A DNA stretch of 64,000 nucleotides from a virus. The stretch is taken from positions 1 to 64,000 of the IMG/VR virus record IMGVR_UViG_3300027779_000011, one strand, 5' to 3'. Positions 6,683 to 13,782 of the stretch are shown one piece after another. The notes beneath the pieces were generated by a model. That model was not told where the DNA came from. It saw only the letters and a list, made by a program, of their open reading frames with translations, and ran no database searches. The first letter of the stretch is position 1. The number at the start of each line of letters is the position of its first letter. The position numbers and the translations under genes are program-made.

Positions 6683-7150
6683 ATGAACAATCTTTCCGCA
6701 ATCAACGCCCTCGCTCTTTCCATCGCTGGCAAGCAAGGTGCAAAGTCCAGTCGCCCCGATGCTGGTGATTATCACGTTGGCTTTGAAGTCAGTTTTGATG
6801 ATGGGCAGTTTCTTCGGGTCAATGGCCCCGTTCGTCAGGGCGAGGATTACGATCAGGCCGTTTGGCAGAGCGTCCCGTGGCAGATGATTGCCGCCGTGCT
6901 ATTCAGCAAGACCAATGGGGTTACGATGGAGGCTGTAATGCGCGAGTCTTTGGAGTTGGTGGCGGGGGGCAAGCTCCCCGGCTATGTTGCGAACCCCGAC
7001 GATATTGACGAGGAAACGAAGCGTCCCAAGGTGATGCGGATCAAGGATGCTGCTTCTTTGGCAGTCAAGGCACTGACCGAGCAGACCACCAAGCCCTTCA
7101 AGGGTAAGGCTACCAACGGGCTGGTCTACTCTGGTCCTCGGGAGGGATGA
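6683..7150 (+). CDS. Hypothetical protein
   Basis: 155 residues with a good ribosome site (AAAAGGAG). It opens with a short helix (residues 3-16) and has a central strand pattern (H-V-G-F-E-V-S-F-D-D-G-Q-F-L-R-V) followed by helices; no family recognised. GC-rich third positions. After the stop, TGACAGGC/GCCTGTCA forms a hairpin around 7177-7205. Confidence 0.7.
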   Translation: MNNLSAINALALSIAGKQGAKSSRPDAGDYHVGFEVSFDDGQFLRVNGPVRQGEDYDQAVWQSVPWQMIAAVLFSKTNGVTMEAVMRESLELVAGGKLPGYVANPDDIDEETKRPKVMRIKDAASLAVKALTEQTTKPFKGKATNGLVYSGPREG

Positions 7151-7217
7151 GGGATAAATCGCACCACGTGCGACCGATGACAGGCCGGGGGAAAAATAGC
7201 CTGTCACCCTACCCTTA

Positions 7218-7237
7218 TTTCGCCAACCTTTTCTCCC
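7218..7237 (-). repeat. 20-bp motif, copy 8 (inverted, degenerate)
   Basis: The minus-strand reading gives GGGAGAAAAGGTTGGCGAAA. It lies directly before the gene at 7258 without an obvious early-class promoter between. Confidence 0.55.
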
Positions 7238-7257
7238 CACCTATTTATGGAGTATCC

Positions 7258-7479
7258 ATGTATAAAGCATCTACACTGATCGGAACCAAAGCCAAGAATC
7301 ACGCTCGCACGCCAACTCAGTTGTGGGGTATGGGCCTTAGCCCCGAGGAGGTCGAGCGTGTGTTCATAGTTGAGGTGTGGGGTTCTGGCATTATGGATCC
7401 CGGTCCTGATTTTACTGAGCATCGTGCGCTCGACAACAGTGGCTCCATTATTGCCACTCACCAAATGGATGGGTATTGA
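7258..7479 (+). CDS. Hypothetical protein
   Basis: 73 residues. The start is chosen at the ATG after TGGAGTATCC; a longer frame would run through the motif copy. It contains T-P-T-Q-L-W-G-M-G-L-S-P-E-E-V-E-R-V, possibly a helical adaptor, and ends in a polar tail. Not recognised. Confidence 0.6.
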   Translation: MYKASTLIGTKAKNHARTPTQLWGMGLSPEEVERVFIVEVWGSGIMDPGPDFTEHRALDNSGSIIATHQMDGY

Positions 7480-7500
7480 TTCTTGATTCGCCATGAAATA

Positions 7501-7529
7501 TTAGATATTTTTTTTGATTCAAATATGTA
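7501..7529 (+). promoter_or_regulatory. Early-class promoter (TTAGAT/TATGTA)
   Basis: TTAGAT, 17 bp with eight T, TATGTA; starts the unit of small membrane proteins and tRNA-Asn. Confidence 0.7.
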
Positions 7530-7547
7530 TACGTACAAGAGGGATGA

Positions 7548-7754
7548 ATGGACGGAGATAGCCAACAACAGAAGATGACCGATCTTATCATTTTCATCGG
7601 AATGGGGCTTGCGATTGGGTTCGCGTGGTTCAAGGTATATGCCGAGCCGAGAGAACAGTTTATTGTGCAGGTTATGGACTGCATGGCTGAGAATGGCGAT
7701 ATTCACTCAGAACTTATGTATGAAAACTGCGCGAAAGAAGTGCGAGGCAAATGA
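7548..7754 (+). CDS. Small membrane protein
   Basis: 68 residues after AGAGGG. A polar N-terminus (M-D-G-D-S-Q-Q-Q) precedes a hydrophobic span at about residues 11-30, and the rest carries two Cys and charged residues. Probably a single-pass membrane protein with a soluble C-terminal tail. Function unknown. Confidence 0.65.
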   Translation: MDGDSQQQKMTDLIIFIGMGLAIGFAWFKVYAEPREQFIVQVMDCMAENGDIHSELMYENCAKEVRGK

Positions 7755-7892
7755 ATGTTTGGAATAAGATTCGGATATGCGTATGATCGATCAAGAACTC
7801 AAGATATTATTGAGAGAATGAAGAAAAGAAACAAAGATCAGCGAGAGCTTGAAAAGAATGAAAAGAAAGAAAAGCAACCAGTAATGGGGTGA
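7755..7892 (+). CDS. Small lysine-rich protein
   Basis: 45 residues, starting one base after the preceding stop (ATGAATG arrangement). The second half is a Lys/Glu-rich, probably coiled helix. Its stop codon falls inside the first bases of tRNA-Asn, so transcription of the two is linked. Confidence 0.5.
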   Translation: MFGIRFGYAYDRSRTQDIIERMKKRNKDQRELEKNEKKEKQPVMG

Positions 7893-7961
7893 GGCGTCAC
7901 AGGCAGACGCACTCGGCTGTTACCCGAGATGTTGTTGGTTCGAGTCCAACCGCCCCAGCCA
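7885..7961 (+). tRNA. tRNA-Asn(GTT)
   Basis: Cloverleaf: acceptor TGGGGTG/CGCCCCA, anticodon stem CTCGG/CCGAG with loop CTGTTAC (GTT), T stem GTTGG/CCAAC, encoded CCA. The D loop is unusual (CACAGGCAG). Confidence 0.9.
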
Positions 7962-7976
7962 TATAGGAGGTTTAGC

Positions 7977-8087
7977 ATGACCTGGAACCGATTTTTGAAA
8001 ACGAAACTTGTGGAACGACAGTACACTAACAGGCAAGTGCTTGTGATTGCTTGTGTGGCACTGGCATTGGGAGCTATTTCATGTTGA
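7977..8087 (+). CDS. Small membrane or lipoprotein-like peptide
   Basis: 36 residues with a strong ribosome site (AGGAGG). A basic N-terminus precedes a hydrophobic segment V-L-V-I-A-C-V-A-L-A-L-G-A-I-S-C at the C-terminus. Overlaps the next gene (ATGTTGA). Confidence 0.5.
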   Translation: MTWNRFLKTKLVERQYTNRQVLVIACVALALGAISC

Positions 8088-8302
8088 GAGGAACTGAACT
8101 ATATAGCAATACCGTTCGCTCTGTTGGGGAACTTATTGTGAGTGGATTCTGGTATAGTGATGCGTGTGAAGCCATGTGGGTCATTCTTGGACTGACAGGG
8201 GAATCAGCGCCAGATGTCTGGTGGGACTTGTTTGAGCTTGACGTAAACGCATATACAGATGGTAGAAAAGTATCTATCCCGAAATATAAGACTATCTTTT
8301 AG
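8081..8302 (+). CDS. Hypothetical protein
   Basis: 73 residues, starting at the ATG that overlaps the end of the preceding gene. It includes Y-S-D-A-C-E-A-M-W-V-I-L-G-L and a C-terminal basic strand. No family recognised. Last plus-strand gene of this unit, followed by a motif copy. Confidence 0.6.
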   Translation: MLRGTELYSNTVRSVGELIVSGFWYSDACEAMWVILGLTGESAPDVWWDLFELDVNAYTDGRKVSIPKYKTIF

Positions 8303-8309
8303 TCTTACC

Positions 8310-8329
8310 GGGAGAAAAAGTTTACAAAA
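8310..8329 (+). repeat. 20-bp motif, copy 9
   Basis: GGGAGAAAAAGTTTACAAAA, a perfect copy, between the ends of two convergent units. Confidence 0.8.
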
Positions 8330-8342
8330 CACATATGTGCGC

Positions 8343-8522
8343 TCATAAGTAAGCACCGTTTCTGCGATGCCACACTCTTTCTCGCTCACATTCCACTCGA
8401 CACTCTTTTGCGTCTTCATAGATTTCGGCCAAGCCTTTATCGCTGGGGTATGGGTTTTGAATCCCCTCAAATCCCGCATCCCATGCTTTTTCTTCTTCTT
8501 TGGTAACAATATAGAGCCTCAT
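8343..8522 (-). CDS. Small acidic protein, minus strand
   Basis: 59 residues beginning M-R-L-Y-I-V-T-K-E-E-E-K-A-W-D-A-G-F. The ATG overlaps the stop of the minus-strand gene upstream (ATGA), so translation is coupled. Charged and helical; several Glu/Arg and two Cys. Not recognised. It is short and easily missed, but codon pattern and overlap support it. Confidence 0.65.
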   Translation of the reverse strand: MRLYIVTKEEEKAWDAGFEGIQNPYPSDKGLAEIYEDAKECRVECERERVWHRRNGAYL

Positions 8523-8731
8523 TTTAGGCGCCTACAAACCAACTCTTGATGAATAACCCCGTCAATAGCCCCCTTCATAACGGTCTGGAGATCACGAAGA
8601 TCGACGGGTCCATCCAGTTCTGCTTCTTTTATGGCAAATCGAACTACATCAGAAAATGAGTTACAAATAGCACTCGCATCATCAGTCCACTCTGAGTCGC
8701 CACTGGGCCGACGAATAAAAAGCTGAGTCAT
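8519..8731 (-). CDS. Hypothetical protein, minus strand
   Basis: 70 residues with ribosome site AAGGAGGGATGATTAT. N-terminal M-T-Q-L-F-I-R-R-P-S-G-D-S-E-W, then two helices, ending C-R-R-L-K. First gene of a two-gene minus-strand unit under the divergent promoter at 8755-8783. Confidence 0.7.
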   Translation of the reverse strand: MTQLFIRRPSGDSEWTDDASAICNSFSDVVRFAIKEAELDGPVDLRDLQTVMKGAIDGVIHQELVCRRLK

Positions 8732-8754
8732 ATAATCATCCCTCCTTACAAGTT

Positions 8755-8783
8755 CTTATATTACGATTATAAAAAATATCTCG
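8755..8783 (-). promoter_or_regulatory. Early-class promoter on minus strand (CGAGAT/TATAAG)
   Basis: Minus strand: CGAGAT, 17 bp, TATAAG; drives the two genes at 8343-8731. Confidence 0.7.
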
Positions 8784-8816
8784 CCTTTTGCTCCTGAGTC
8801 CGGGCGCCGCTGAACC

Positions 8817-8836
8817 GGGAGAAAAAGTTTGCAAAA
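8817..8836 (+). repeat. 20-bp motif, copy 10
   Basis: GGGAGAAAAAGTTTGCAAAA; sits between divergent promoters, 33 bp from the minus box and 19 bp from the plus box. Confidence 0.8.
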
Positions 8837-8855
8837 AGGTCCATCATTTCAAAAC

Positions 8856-8884
8856 TCAGATATTTTTTATAATCGCAATATAAT
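8856..8884 (+). promoter_or_regulatory. Early-class promoter (TCAGAT/TATAAT)
   Basis: TCAGAT, 17 bp, and a perfect TATAAT; starts a five-gene operon (8905-10078). Confidence 0.85.
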
Positions 8885-8904
8885 GAGGTATAAGAAAGGA
8901 GAAT

Positions 8905-9123
8905 ATGATGAAAGATTCTGGATTTGCACTTAGGTTGATTGTTTCAACTTCACTTGGGGAAGTAGTAGAGGGCATCTTGATGCTCCAGTCAAAGAGGGAT
9001 TCCGGTCGGGCTTCGATGGCTGAAACATTTCAGTTACTTCAATGGGAAGATGATTTGGATTATGTAATGAACAATCTTGAGGGAGATGCCGTCCCCGATC
9101 CTCGATTGGTAGGGAGGGCGTAA
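8905..9123 (+). CDS. Hypothetical protein
   Basis: 72 residues after AAAGGAG. Hydrophobic strand pattern at residues 6-18, then acidic helix with L-Q-W-E-D-D-L. Stop and next start overlap by one base, so coupled translation. Not recognised. Confidence 0.65.
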   Translation: MMKDSGFALRLIVSTSLGEVVEGILMLQSKRDSGRASMAETFQLLQWEDDLDYVMNNLEGDAVPDPRLVGRA

Positions 9124-9311
9124 TGATTGAAAATCTCATAACTAAGCTACTTGATGATGATCATGGAATAAACGAAGATGCTTTTCTTGAGTTGGTGAAA
9201 TATCTTGAACATATTGGAGCAGCGAATATGATCGATAAGCTCAATAAGAAAGTCGAAGCCTCTGATGGGAGGTTCTATTACCCCTTGCCAAACTTTTTTG
9301 GAGATGAATAA
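9123..9311 (+). CDS. Small helical protein
   Basis: 62 residues, amphipathic and acidic, starting at ATG overlapping the preceding stop codon. Likely all-helical for residues 1-45 with a short hydrophobic-aromatic tail. No known family. Confidence 0.65.
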   Translation: MIENLITKLLDDDHGINEDAFLELVKYLEHIGAANMIDKLNKKVEASDGRFYYPLPNFFGDE

Positions 9312-9568
9312 TGCAACGCCACCAAACCGAAAACTTTAGAGCCGATGGAGATAGCAAGCACCCCAATGGGCCGTACCTTGTGTTTGGCGACGGTTCAACC
9401 TACGCCGGAATAGAGGGGGCTGTTGTCTGCTATATTAGTGAAAATGGCGAGGAAGAACTTGATTCGATAAACGACTTCAAGGCCGTTAGTGAGGAAAGCG
9501 CGATGTACGTGTCCGTACACGAACTTCTAAACTGCTGGGCTATTGTGCATCAAGAGGGCAAAAGATGA
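9311..9568 (+). CDS. Hypothetical protein
   Basis: 85 residues, start overlapping the preceding stop by one base. Contains G-P-Y-L-V-F-G-D-G-S-T-Y-A-G-I-E-G-A-V-V-C, which reads as a small beta fold, followed by acidic residues and a helix. Function unknown. Confidence 0.65.
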   Translation: MQRHQTENFRADGDSKHPNGPYLVFGDGSTYAGIEGAVVCYISENGEEELDSINDFKAVSEESAMYVSVHELLNCWAIVHQEGKR

Positions 9569-9795
9569 ATAACCAAATATTTTCCTCACTTCCTCCGCGT
9601 GCATACAAGCGCTGCCCCAATAGTGATAAACATAAAAACTTTATCACAGGCGCTGCGGTATGCCAAGACTGGGTTGTTGACGGAACTGGAAACTTTATTG
9701 AGGTTTTTGACGAATGTACTCAAGTCCTTCATAAGCCTGATACTGAAAACGAATGGACATGCGCAGATTGTGGCGCGATATCTATATCTATATAA
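9565..9795 (+). CDS. Small protein with C-terminal zinc-ribbon-like pair
   Basis: 76 residues, overlapping the preceding gene by 4 bp. Cysteines occur at C-P near residue 17, around residue 33 and in a C-terminal W-T-C-A-D-C-G pair, so zinc binding is plausible. No family recognised. Confidence 0.65.
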   Translation: MNNQIFSSLPPRAYKRCPNSDKHKNFITGAAVCQDWVVDGTGNFIEVFDECTQVLHKPDTENEWTCADCGAISISI

Positions 9796-9817
9796 ATGAC
9801 AAATGGGAGGAGTGGTA

Positions 9818-10078
9818 ATGTTTCTATTCAAGTTGAGCCAAGATGTAAATAACGACTACGATACTTACAGCAGTTGTGTTGTTGTGGCGAAAGATCCAGA
9901 GAGTGCAAAGGCCATGGTTCCATATAATCCTGCGTTTGATGATGATGATGATGATGATTATTCATACAGGACGCAGGCGTGGGCGTACATCAAAGATGTG
10001 ACGGTTCAGTGTGTTGGACAGGCTGCCGATGGGCTAAGAGAGGGTGAGATTATTTGCGCCTCATTTCATGCCGGATAA
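9818..10078 (+). CDS. Hypothetical protein with poly-Asp run
   Basis: 86 residues, starting at the ATG after GGGAGGAGTGGTA. A GAT/GAC repeat (about 9939-9957) encodes a run of Asp in the middle, likely a slippage-prone, flexible acidic linker. Flanks are beta-like. The N-terminus F-L-F-K-L-S and V-V-V-A-K-D-P-E-S-A-K-A-M-V resemble small phage proteins that process sensory or modified residues, but no family is assigned. Confidence 0.65.
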   Translation: MFLFKLSQDVNNDYDTYSSCVVVAKDPESAKAMVPYNPAFDDDDDDDYSYRTQAWAYIKDVTVQCVGQAADGLREGEIICASFHAG

Positions 10079-10094
10079 TCTCCGGCGCCCTTTC

Positions 10095-10114
10095 GGGAGA
10101 AAAAGTTTGCAAAA
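10095..10114 (+). repeat. 20-bp motif, copy 11
   Basis: GGGAGAAAAAGTTTGCAAAA; 19 bp before the next TTAGAT. Confidence 0.8.
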
Positions 10115-10133
10115 AAAGGTGACCGAACAAAAG

Positions 10134-10162
10134 TTAGATATTTTTTATAATCACAATATATG
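10134..10162 (+). promoter_or_regulatory. Early-class promoter (TTAGAT/TATATG)
   Basis: First of two tandem promoters ahead of the gene at 10279: TTAGAT, 17 bp, TATATG. Confidence 0.8.
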
Positions 10163-10208
10163 GTGGTATCAGAGAGGCCGAGAGGCAGAAGGCAAAGGGT
10201 CGAAAAAC

Positions 10209-10237
10209 TCTGATATTTTTTACACCCTAACTATAAC
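10209..10237 (+). promoter_or_regulatory. Second tandem promoter (TCTGAT/TATAAC)
   Basis: TCTGAT, 17 bp, TATAAC, 75 bp after the first promoter. Tandem promoters suggest high expression of the downstream protein. Confidence 0.65.
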
Positions 10238-10278
10238 ACTGAAGACGGGATAAGCCGTCGAAACCAAAGGAACTAAAA

Positions 10279-10722
10279 ATGAGTAACATTTTTGAAAACG
10301 AAAAGAACGAGTCGGCAATCCAGACCATCAAAGAGACGATGAAGGTTTTTGCTGCCGATGACGGCACGCCAATGGTCAGTTTTGCCACTAATAAGGGCAA
10401 GGGTAGCGGCGCTCAGGTTATGAGTGTTGTGACATTTCGAGACTATGTTGAGGCTGTCTCGCATTATGCCGAAAATGGTATTGATGAGATTCCCACTCAG
10501 GATAACCTCTCTCCGGCAGAGACTGTTCACCAGACCATTTCTATGGATGACGATGGCATCGTATCGTTCCGAGTCCGAAGTGGAAAGGGTGCAAAGCCAG
10601 CCAAGATTCAGTCCCTCGATTTTCAAGATGTGGCGTCACTTCTTGAGTCCACAGTTAGTCCGGTTGAGGCGGCGGCGGAACGGCTGTCCCCTCAGACCAC
10701 CGATCTCGCCACAACTGAATAA
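10279..10722 (+). CDS. Conserved three-copy phage protein, copy A
   Basis: 147 residues, paralogous to the minus-strand genes 12508-12918 and 17603-18046. All three begin M-(A/S)-N-I-F and share a core with M-V-S-F-A-T-N-K-G-K-G, a Y-V-E-A-V-S-H-Y-A element, N-L-S-P-A and an acidic C-terminus. Lys/Gly-rich turns (S-G-K-G-A-K-P-A-K) suggest nucleic-acid binding, but no known domain is recognised. Three divergent copies under similar promoters imply an abundant protein. Confidence 0.8.
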   Translation: MSNIFENEKNESAIQTIKETMKVFAADDGTPMVSFATNKGKGSGAQVMSVVTFRDYVEAVSHYAENGIDEIPTQDNLSPAETVHQTISMDDDGIVSFRVRSGKGAKPAKIQSLDFQDVASLLESTVSPVEAAAERLSPQTTDLATTE

Positions 10723-10784
10723 ATAAGTCCCCTGACCTTGGGTAAGTCAAAAAACTGCCCATTTTTTACACACAGGAGATTTGT

Positions 10785-10973
10785 ATGCGCAGACCTAACT
10801 CAACAGTCCGCTCCAAGATTGATCGCAAGGCAGCCGCCGATGCTATTGCGGAGGAGCGGACCAAGCGTTCTGATGCGGAACAGCTTGCGATTCTTGATCA
10901 CAGACTTGGAGGTGGGGTCGGAGCAGGGCGCGAACGTAAGCGTCTGCTCGGTCGAATCGTTCCAAAGGGTTAG
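10785..10973 (+). CDS. Small basic protein
   Basis: 62 residues with ribosome site CAGGAG. Arg/Lys-rich N-terminus (M-R-R-P-N-S-T-V-R-S-K), helical middle and a G-R-E-R-K-R-L-L-G-R tail; could bind nucleic acid. No family recognised. Confidence 0.65.
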   Translation: MRRPNSTVRSKIDRKAAADAIAEERTKRSDAEQLAILDHRLGGGVGAGRERKRLLGRIVPKG

Positions 10974-11059
10974 AGTGTGTGTACAGGCGCAGGGAGGCAC
11001 GGCCTTATAGGTGCCTCAACAGTTATAAGAAAGGGTCCGATACACTTTAGGGGTGATTA

Positions 11060-11332
11060 GTGAATGTAGGCGACTTAGTAAGGCTAACAGGCCATCGGTG
11101 TCATGGGATTCATGGAGGGAGCAAGACGGTGGAGGGTACGATTATTGATATCTCCCCTCATACCGAAACCTATGCATCTTCTGGATGCTTAGAGTATTTA
11201 GTTCTAACCCCCACCGGCCTGAAACACCGATGCTGGAAAGGTGACTTGATTGTTGTTAGAAAAGTCTCGGAACATGGAAGCTGGCATAAACTGTGCGGCA
11301 CTCCAGTGATGCATCCGCCCCAAAAAAATTAG
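11060..11332 (+). CDS. Hypothetical protein, small beta-barrel-like
   Basis: 90 residues from a GTG start. M-N-V-G-D-L-V-R-L-T-G opening, H-G-I-H-G-G and T-V-E-G-T-I-I-D-I strands resemble KOW/SH3-like small barrels. Cys and His residues are scattered. No strong ribosome site; start is moderately certain. Confidence 0.6.
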   Translation: MNVGDLVRLTGHRCHGIHGGSKTVEGTIIDISPHTETYASSGCLEYLVLTPTGLKHRCWKGDLIVVRKVSEHGSWHKLCGTPVMHPPQKN

Positions 11333-11385
11333 TGGATTTTACTCGACATTCTTCAGCGGAGGGGGCAGGCGAAAGTCGCCCCCTC

Positions 11386-11405
11386 GGGAGAAAAAGCTTA
11401 CAAAA
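11386..11405 (+). repeat. 20-bp motif, copy 12
   Basis: GGGAGAAAAAGCTTACAAAA; one mismatch, 16 bp before the next promoter box. Confidence 0.75.
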
Positions 11406-11421
11406 CACAAGAAAGTAAAAG

Positions 11422-11450
11422 TTAGATATTTTTTATAACCAAAGTATATA
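11422..11450 (+). promoter_or_regulatory. Early-class promoter (TTAGAT/TATATA)
   Basis: TTAGAT, 17 bp, TATATA, ahead of the gene at 11471. Confidence 0.8.
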
Positions 11451-11470
11451 GAGGTGTAAGGGGGCTTAGA

Positions 11471-11878
11471 ATGAAAGATTACTACTCTACCGAAGAACTC
11501 ATGCTCCGTACGATCATAGATATTTCGCGTGACAATGCCCTTCAGGAAGTAGATATTCTCGCTCTTGAAGAACGTGTGCGCACACTGACTGAGGCAGAAA
11601 GTTCAGATCATGTTCAGAATCTTGAGCGCAAACTAAGGGCCATTCAGCAGTCTTTTGAATCCATCCTGGTCAACCCTGATCGCAAGATCCCCATGATCAA
11701 GATGTATCGGGCTATTTTCAACTCTGGGCTAAAAGACTCCAAGCACGCTATCGAGAGGTCTGAGCTATGGAATAGGTGCAAGGTCGCTAAAATCAGCGTG
11801 GTGGGTGTGCAGAATAGTTCTCCACCCGAGGGCATCGCAGAGATATTGCCGTCGTGGTTCGATGGGGAGGAGACTTGA
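11471..11878 (+). CDS. Protein with ribosomal L7/L12 C-terminal-like helix motif
   Basis: 135 residues. The N-terminal half is acidic and coiled-coil-like (residues 25-60). Around residues 73-96 the pattern K-I-P-M-I-K-M-Y-R-A-I-F-N-S-G-L-K-D-S-K matches the factor-binding face of the L7/L12 C-terminal domain (K-x-x-x-I-K-x-x-R-x-x-x-x-x-G-L-K-E-A-K). That surface binds translation factors in ribosomes. Whether this protein does so is inference; similar modules are known in phage proteins of unknown role. Followed by a 15-codon frame at 11880 that is too short to call. Confidence 0.65.
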   Translation: MKDYYSTEELMLRTIIDISRDNALQEVDILALEERVRTLTEAESSDHVQNLERKLRAIQQSFESILVNPDRKIPMIKMYRAIFNSGLKDSKHAIERSELWNRCKVAKISVVGVQNSSPPEGIAEILPSWFDGEET

Positions 11879-12033
11879 TATGAAAGTATGTCCAAAGGAT
11901 GCAAGATGCGGCACTGAGGCGTCATAATAATATCGTTCCTGCCTTTGCCTTGGCGTCGACGGACAGAAGGGCATCGAATACTGGACGACCGCTGGCAGAG
12001 CGGGGGGAAAATACTCTGCCTTTCTTCCCCCCC

Positions 12034-12053
12034 GGGAGAAAAAGTTTGCAAAA
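12034..12053 (+). repeat. 20-bp motif, copy 13
   Basis: GGGAGAAAAAGTTTGCAAAA, preceded by a GGGGGGAA/TTCCCCCC hairpin (about 12002-12033). It lies downstream of both a plus-strand gene and a minus-strand gene. Confidence 0.75.
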
Positions 12054-12106
12054 TTTGTGCACGCAAGGGCGCGACCTACCTTGGTTGGCGGGCCGCGCTC
12101 CTAATA

Positions 12107-12271
12107 CTATCTCCCGATACGGTCACGGATCTTCGCCCTAAGCCCACAAGCCTTGTCAGAATCGGTGGGCAAACGGTCCAGAAAGGCCATTAGCTCCGCG
12201 TCTCCCGCAGACTTGTTTCTTAGAGCAGACCGAACCTCAAGGAATAAGATTCTACGATCTTGACATTCCAT
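12107..12271 (-). CDS. Small protein, minus strand
   Basis: 54 residues beginning M-E-C-Q-D-R-R-I-L-F-L-E-V with a strong ribosome site (AGGAGG) 6 bases upstream, behind the promoter at 12341-12369. Charged and helical throughout (E-L-M-A-F-L-D-R-L-P, then A-K-I-R-D-R-I-G-R). Not recognised. GC-rich codons like other early genes. Confidence 0.65.
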   Translation of the reverse strand: MECQDRRILFLEVRSALRNKSAGDAELMAFLDRLPTDSDKACGLRAKIRDRIGR

Positions 12272-12340
12272 TGGCACCTCCTGCTAAAAGTGTATCGAGA
12301 GGATGATTTGTGATAAGGAACCCTCATCACCTCTCGCCCT

Positions 12341-12369
12341 TTTATATTTTGATTCAAAAAAATATCTAA
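12341..12369 (-). promoter_or_regulatory. Early-class promoter on minus strand (TTAGAT/TATAAA)
   Basis: Minus strand: TTAGAT, 17 bp with seven T, TATAAA. It drives the 54-residue protein at 12107-12271. Confidence 0.8.
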
Positions 12370-12414
12370 GTTTTGCCTTGCCTCTCCCGAGGATCTCAAA
12401 TCTTTCGATCTTTT

Positions 12415-12434
12415 GGGAGAAAAAGTTTACATAA
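12415..12434 (+). repeat. 20-bp motif, copy 14
   Basis: GGGAGAAAAAGTTTACATAA; one mismatch, 45 bp upstream of the minus-strand promoter box. Confidence 0.7.
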
Positions 12435-12507
12435 TATAATAAATATATTTCATTTGAAAATAGCAAGGGCAGTTTTCATCTCTTGCCCAGGAGCTTTCAT
12501 TATAGCT

Positions 12508-12918
12508 TTATGAAAGGGTTTCACCTGCCGCTTCAACTGAATCAACAGTGGCGGAAAGAAGGCTGGAAACCTCACCGAACTCATCGGCATTTAGCTTGGC
12601 GGGCTTGGAGCCTTTACCAGACTTGATTCTGAAGCTAATAACTTCGTCCTCAAGGGAGATGGTTTGATGAACCATTTGAGCGGGAGAAAGGTTCTCATCA
12701 GATGCAGTCTCACTGATACCGTTTTCGGCGTAATGAGATACAGCACTAACGTAATCAGCAAAATCGCTAACTGCCATTACTTGAGATCCTGTACCCTTCC
12801 CCTTATTGGTAGCAAAAGAAACCATCGGGATGCCGTCATCAGATAGAAAGACCTTCATGGTTTCCTTTACAATCTGAACAGCGGAGAGTTCAACTTCGTC
12901 ATTGAAGATGTTGGCCAT
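12508..12918 (-). CDS. Conserved three-copy phage protein, copy B
   Basis: 136 residues. The start is chosen at M-A-N-I-F-N-D, aligned with its paralogues at 10279 and 17603; the longer upstream frame is not supported. Compared with copies A and C it lost the acidic end and differs at many positions, while the K-G-K-G turn, V-S-H-Y-A-E-N-G and Q-T-I-S-L-E-D blocks remain. Single-gene minus-strand unit. Confidence 0.8.
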   Translation of the reverse strand: MANIFNDEVELSAVQIVKETMKVFLSDDGIPMVSFATNKGKGTGSQVMAVSDFADYVSAVSHYAENGISETASDENLSPAQMVHQTISLEDEVISFRIKSGKGSKPAKLNADEFGEVSSLLSATVDSVEAAGETLS

Positions 12919-12970
12919 TTTATTAGCTCCTATCAATCTTGTCTTTCGGCACCATGCCTTCTGACATACA

Positions 12971-12999
12971 CATATATATGCGTTATAAAAAATATCTAA
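12971..12999 (-). promoter_or_regulatory. Early-class promoter on minus strand (TTAGAT/TATATG)
   Basis: Minus strand: TTAGAT, 17 bp, TATATG, upstream of copy B. Confidence 0.8.
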
Positions 13000-13043
13000 G
13001 TTTTGCACTACTTGGATCTCGTGAGCATCTCCCGCCACTAATC

Positions 13044-13063
13044 GGGAGAAAAGGTTTATAAAG
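13044..13063 (+). repeat. 20-bp motif, copy 15 (degenerate 3' end)
   Basis: GGGAGAAAAGGTTTATAAAG, 44 bp upstream of the minus-strand promoter box at 12994-12999. Confidence 0.6.
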
Positions 13064-13163
13064 TTTATTATTGTGGCATTTGATACTATAATGATATTTT
13101 GTCTATGTATAGTATATAACGGTGTGAGAACGAGATACCAGCCTAATGACAGGGAGAGTACCA

Positions 13164-13427
13164 ATGATTGAAGTAGAGTATGAAGGTAACACTTATGGAT
13201 TTTGTAAAAGAACCAATGATACCTATTGGATTGGAATAAGAGGAAGTAGAAACGTCATGTTTCCCGGTCCCTATTGTGCCGTTCCATTGTCTTTTTATAA
13301 AGAACTTCATAGGAAGGCTTTGGAGGATGGACATGAGGAATCTATCTTTAGAAACCCGAAGAAGCAAAAGAAGGTTCGCTCTGCACGAGTTAGGGCTAAG
13401 AAAGAAGTTGGAATCAAAATTTTTTAA
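13164..13427 (+). CDS. Small protein of the M-I-E-V-x-Y family, copy 1
   Basis: 87 residues, starting after AGGGAGAGTACCA. It shares M-I-E-V-(E/D)-Y-x-G-x-T-Y, a V-P-(L/V)-S-(F/L)-Y-x-(E/K)-L core and a K-I-F end with the protein at 53319-53558, 40 kb away. The fold is probably a small beta sheet followed by a helix and a basic tail. Function unknown. Confidence 0.7.
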   Translation: MIEVEYEGNTYGFCKRTNDTYWIGIRGSRNVMFPGPYCAVPLSFYKELHRKALEDGHEESIFRNPKKQKKVRSARVRAKKEVGIKIF

Positions 13428-13440
13428 TCAGGAGTTTGTA

Positions 13441-13671
13441 ATGTCTATTGGCCGAAAAGAAATGAATGATGCAATCCAGAAGTTCATTAGTGAAGGTGGA
13501 GAGATCGTTCAGATGAAGTATGCTAACGAGAAGGTGCAAAACAAATCTCATCGTAAATCATATCATATTTTGAGACAGGATGATAACCCCCGATCTAAAG
13601 AATATCTTGAGCGAGAGGATAAGAAGGAATCTCAGCTTGTTTTCTCAAAAGATGATCGGATGCGTCAATAA
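13441..13671 (+). CDS. Small protein with G-G-E-I motif
   Basis: 76 residues, starting at the ATG after AGGAGTTTGTA. Residues 8-25 (A-I-Q-K-F-I-S-E-G-G-E-I-V-Q-M-K) match a segment of the gene at 18416 (F-L-S-N-G-G-E-I-D-Y-I-K), so the two are distant relatives. The rest is basic. Function unknown. Confidence 0.65.
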   Translation: MSIGRKEMNDAIQKFISEGGEIVQMKYANEKVQNKSHRKSYHILRQDDNPRSKEYLEREDKKESQLVFSKDDRMRQ

Positions 13672-13782
13672 AAAAGATAGCTTTGCCCCCCCGCAGCGGG
13701 GGGGATGGAGTATGTGTGCGTACACATATAAGTTAAATATATTTTTTCTATTTGAATTATTCAATGCTAACAGAGTAAGATT

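Noticed and set aside
8204-8509. A 101-codon minus-strand frame
   Set aside because: It overlaps the better supported 59-residue gene at 8343-8522 in another frame and runs through the 20-bp motif.
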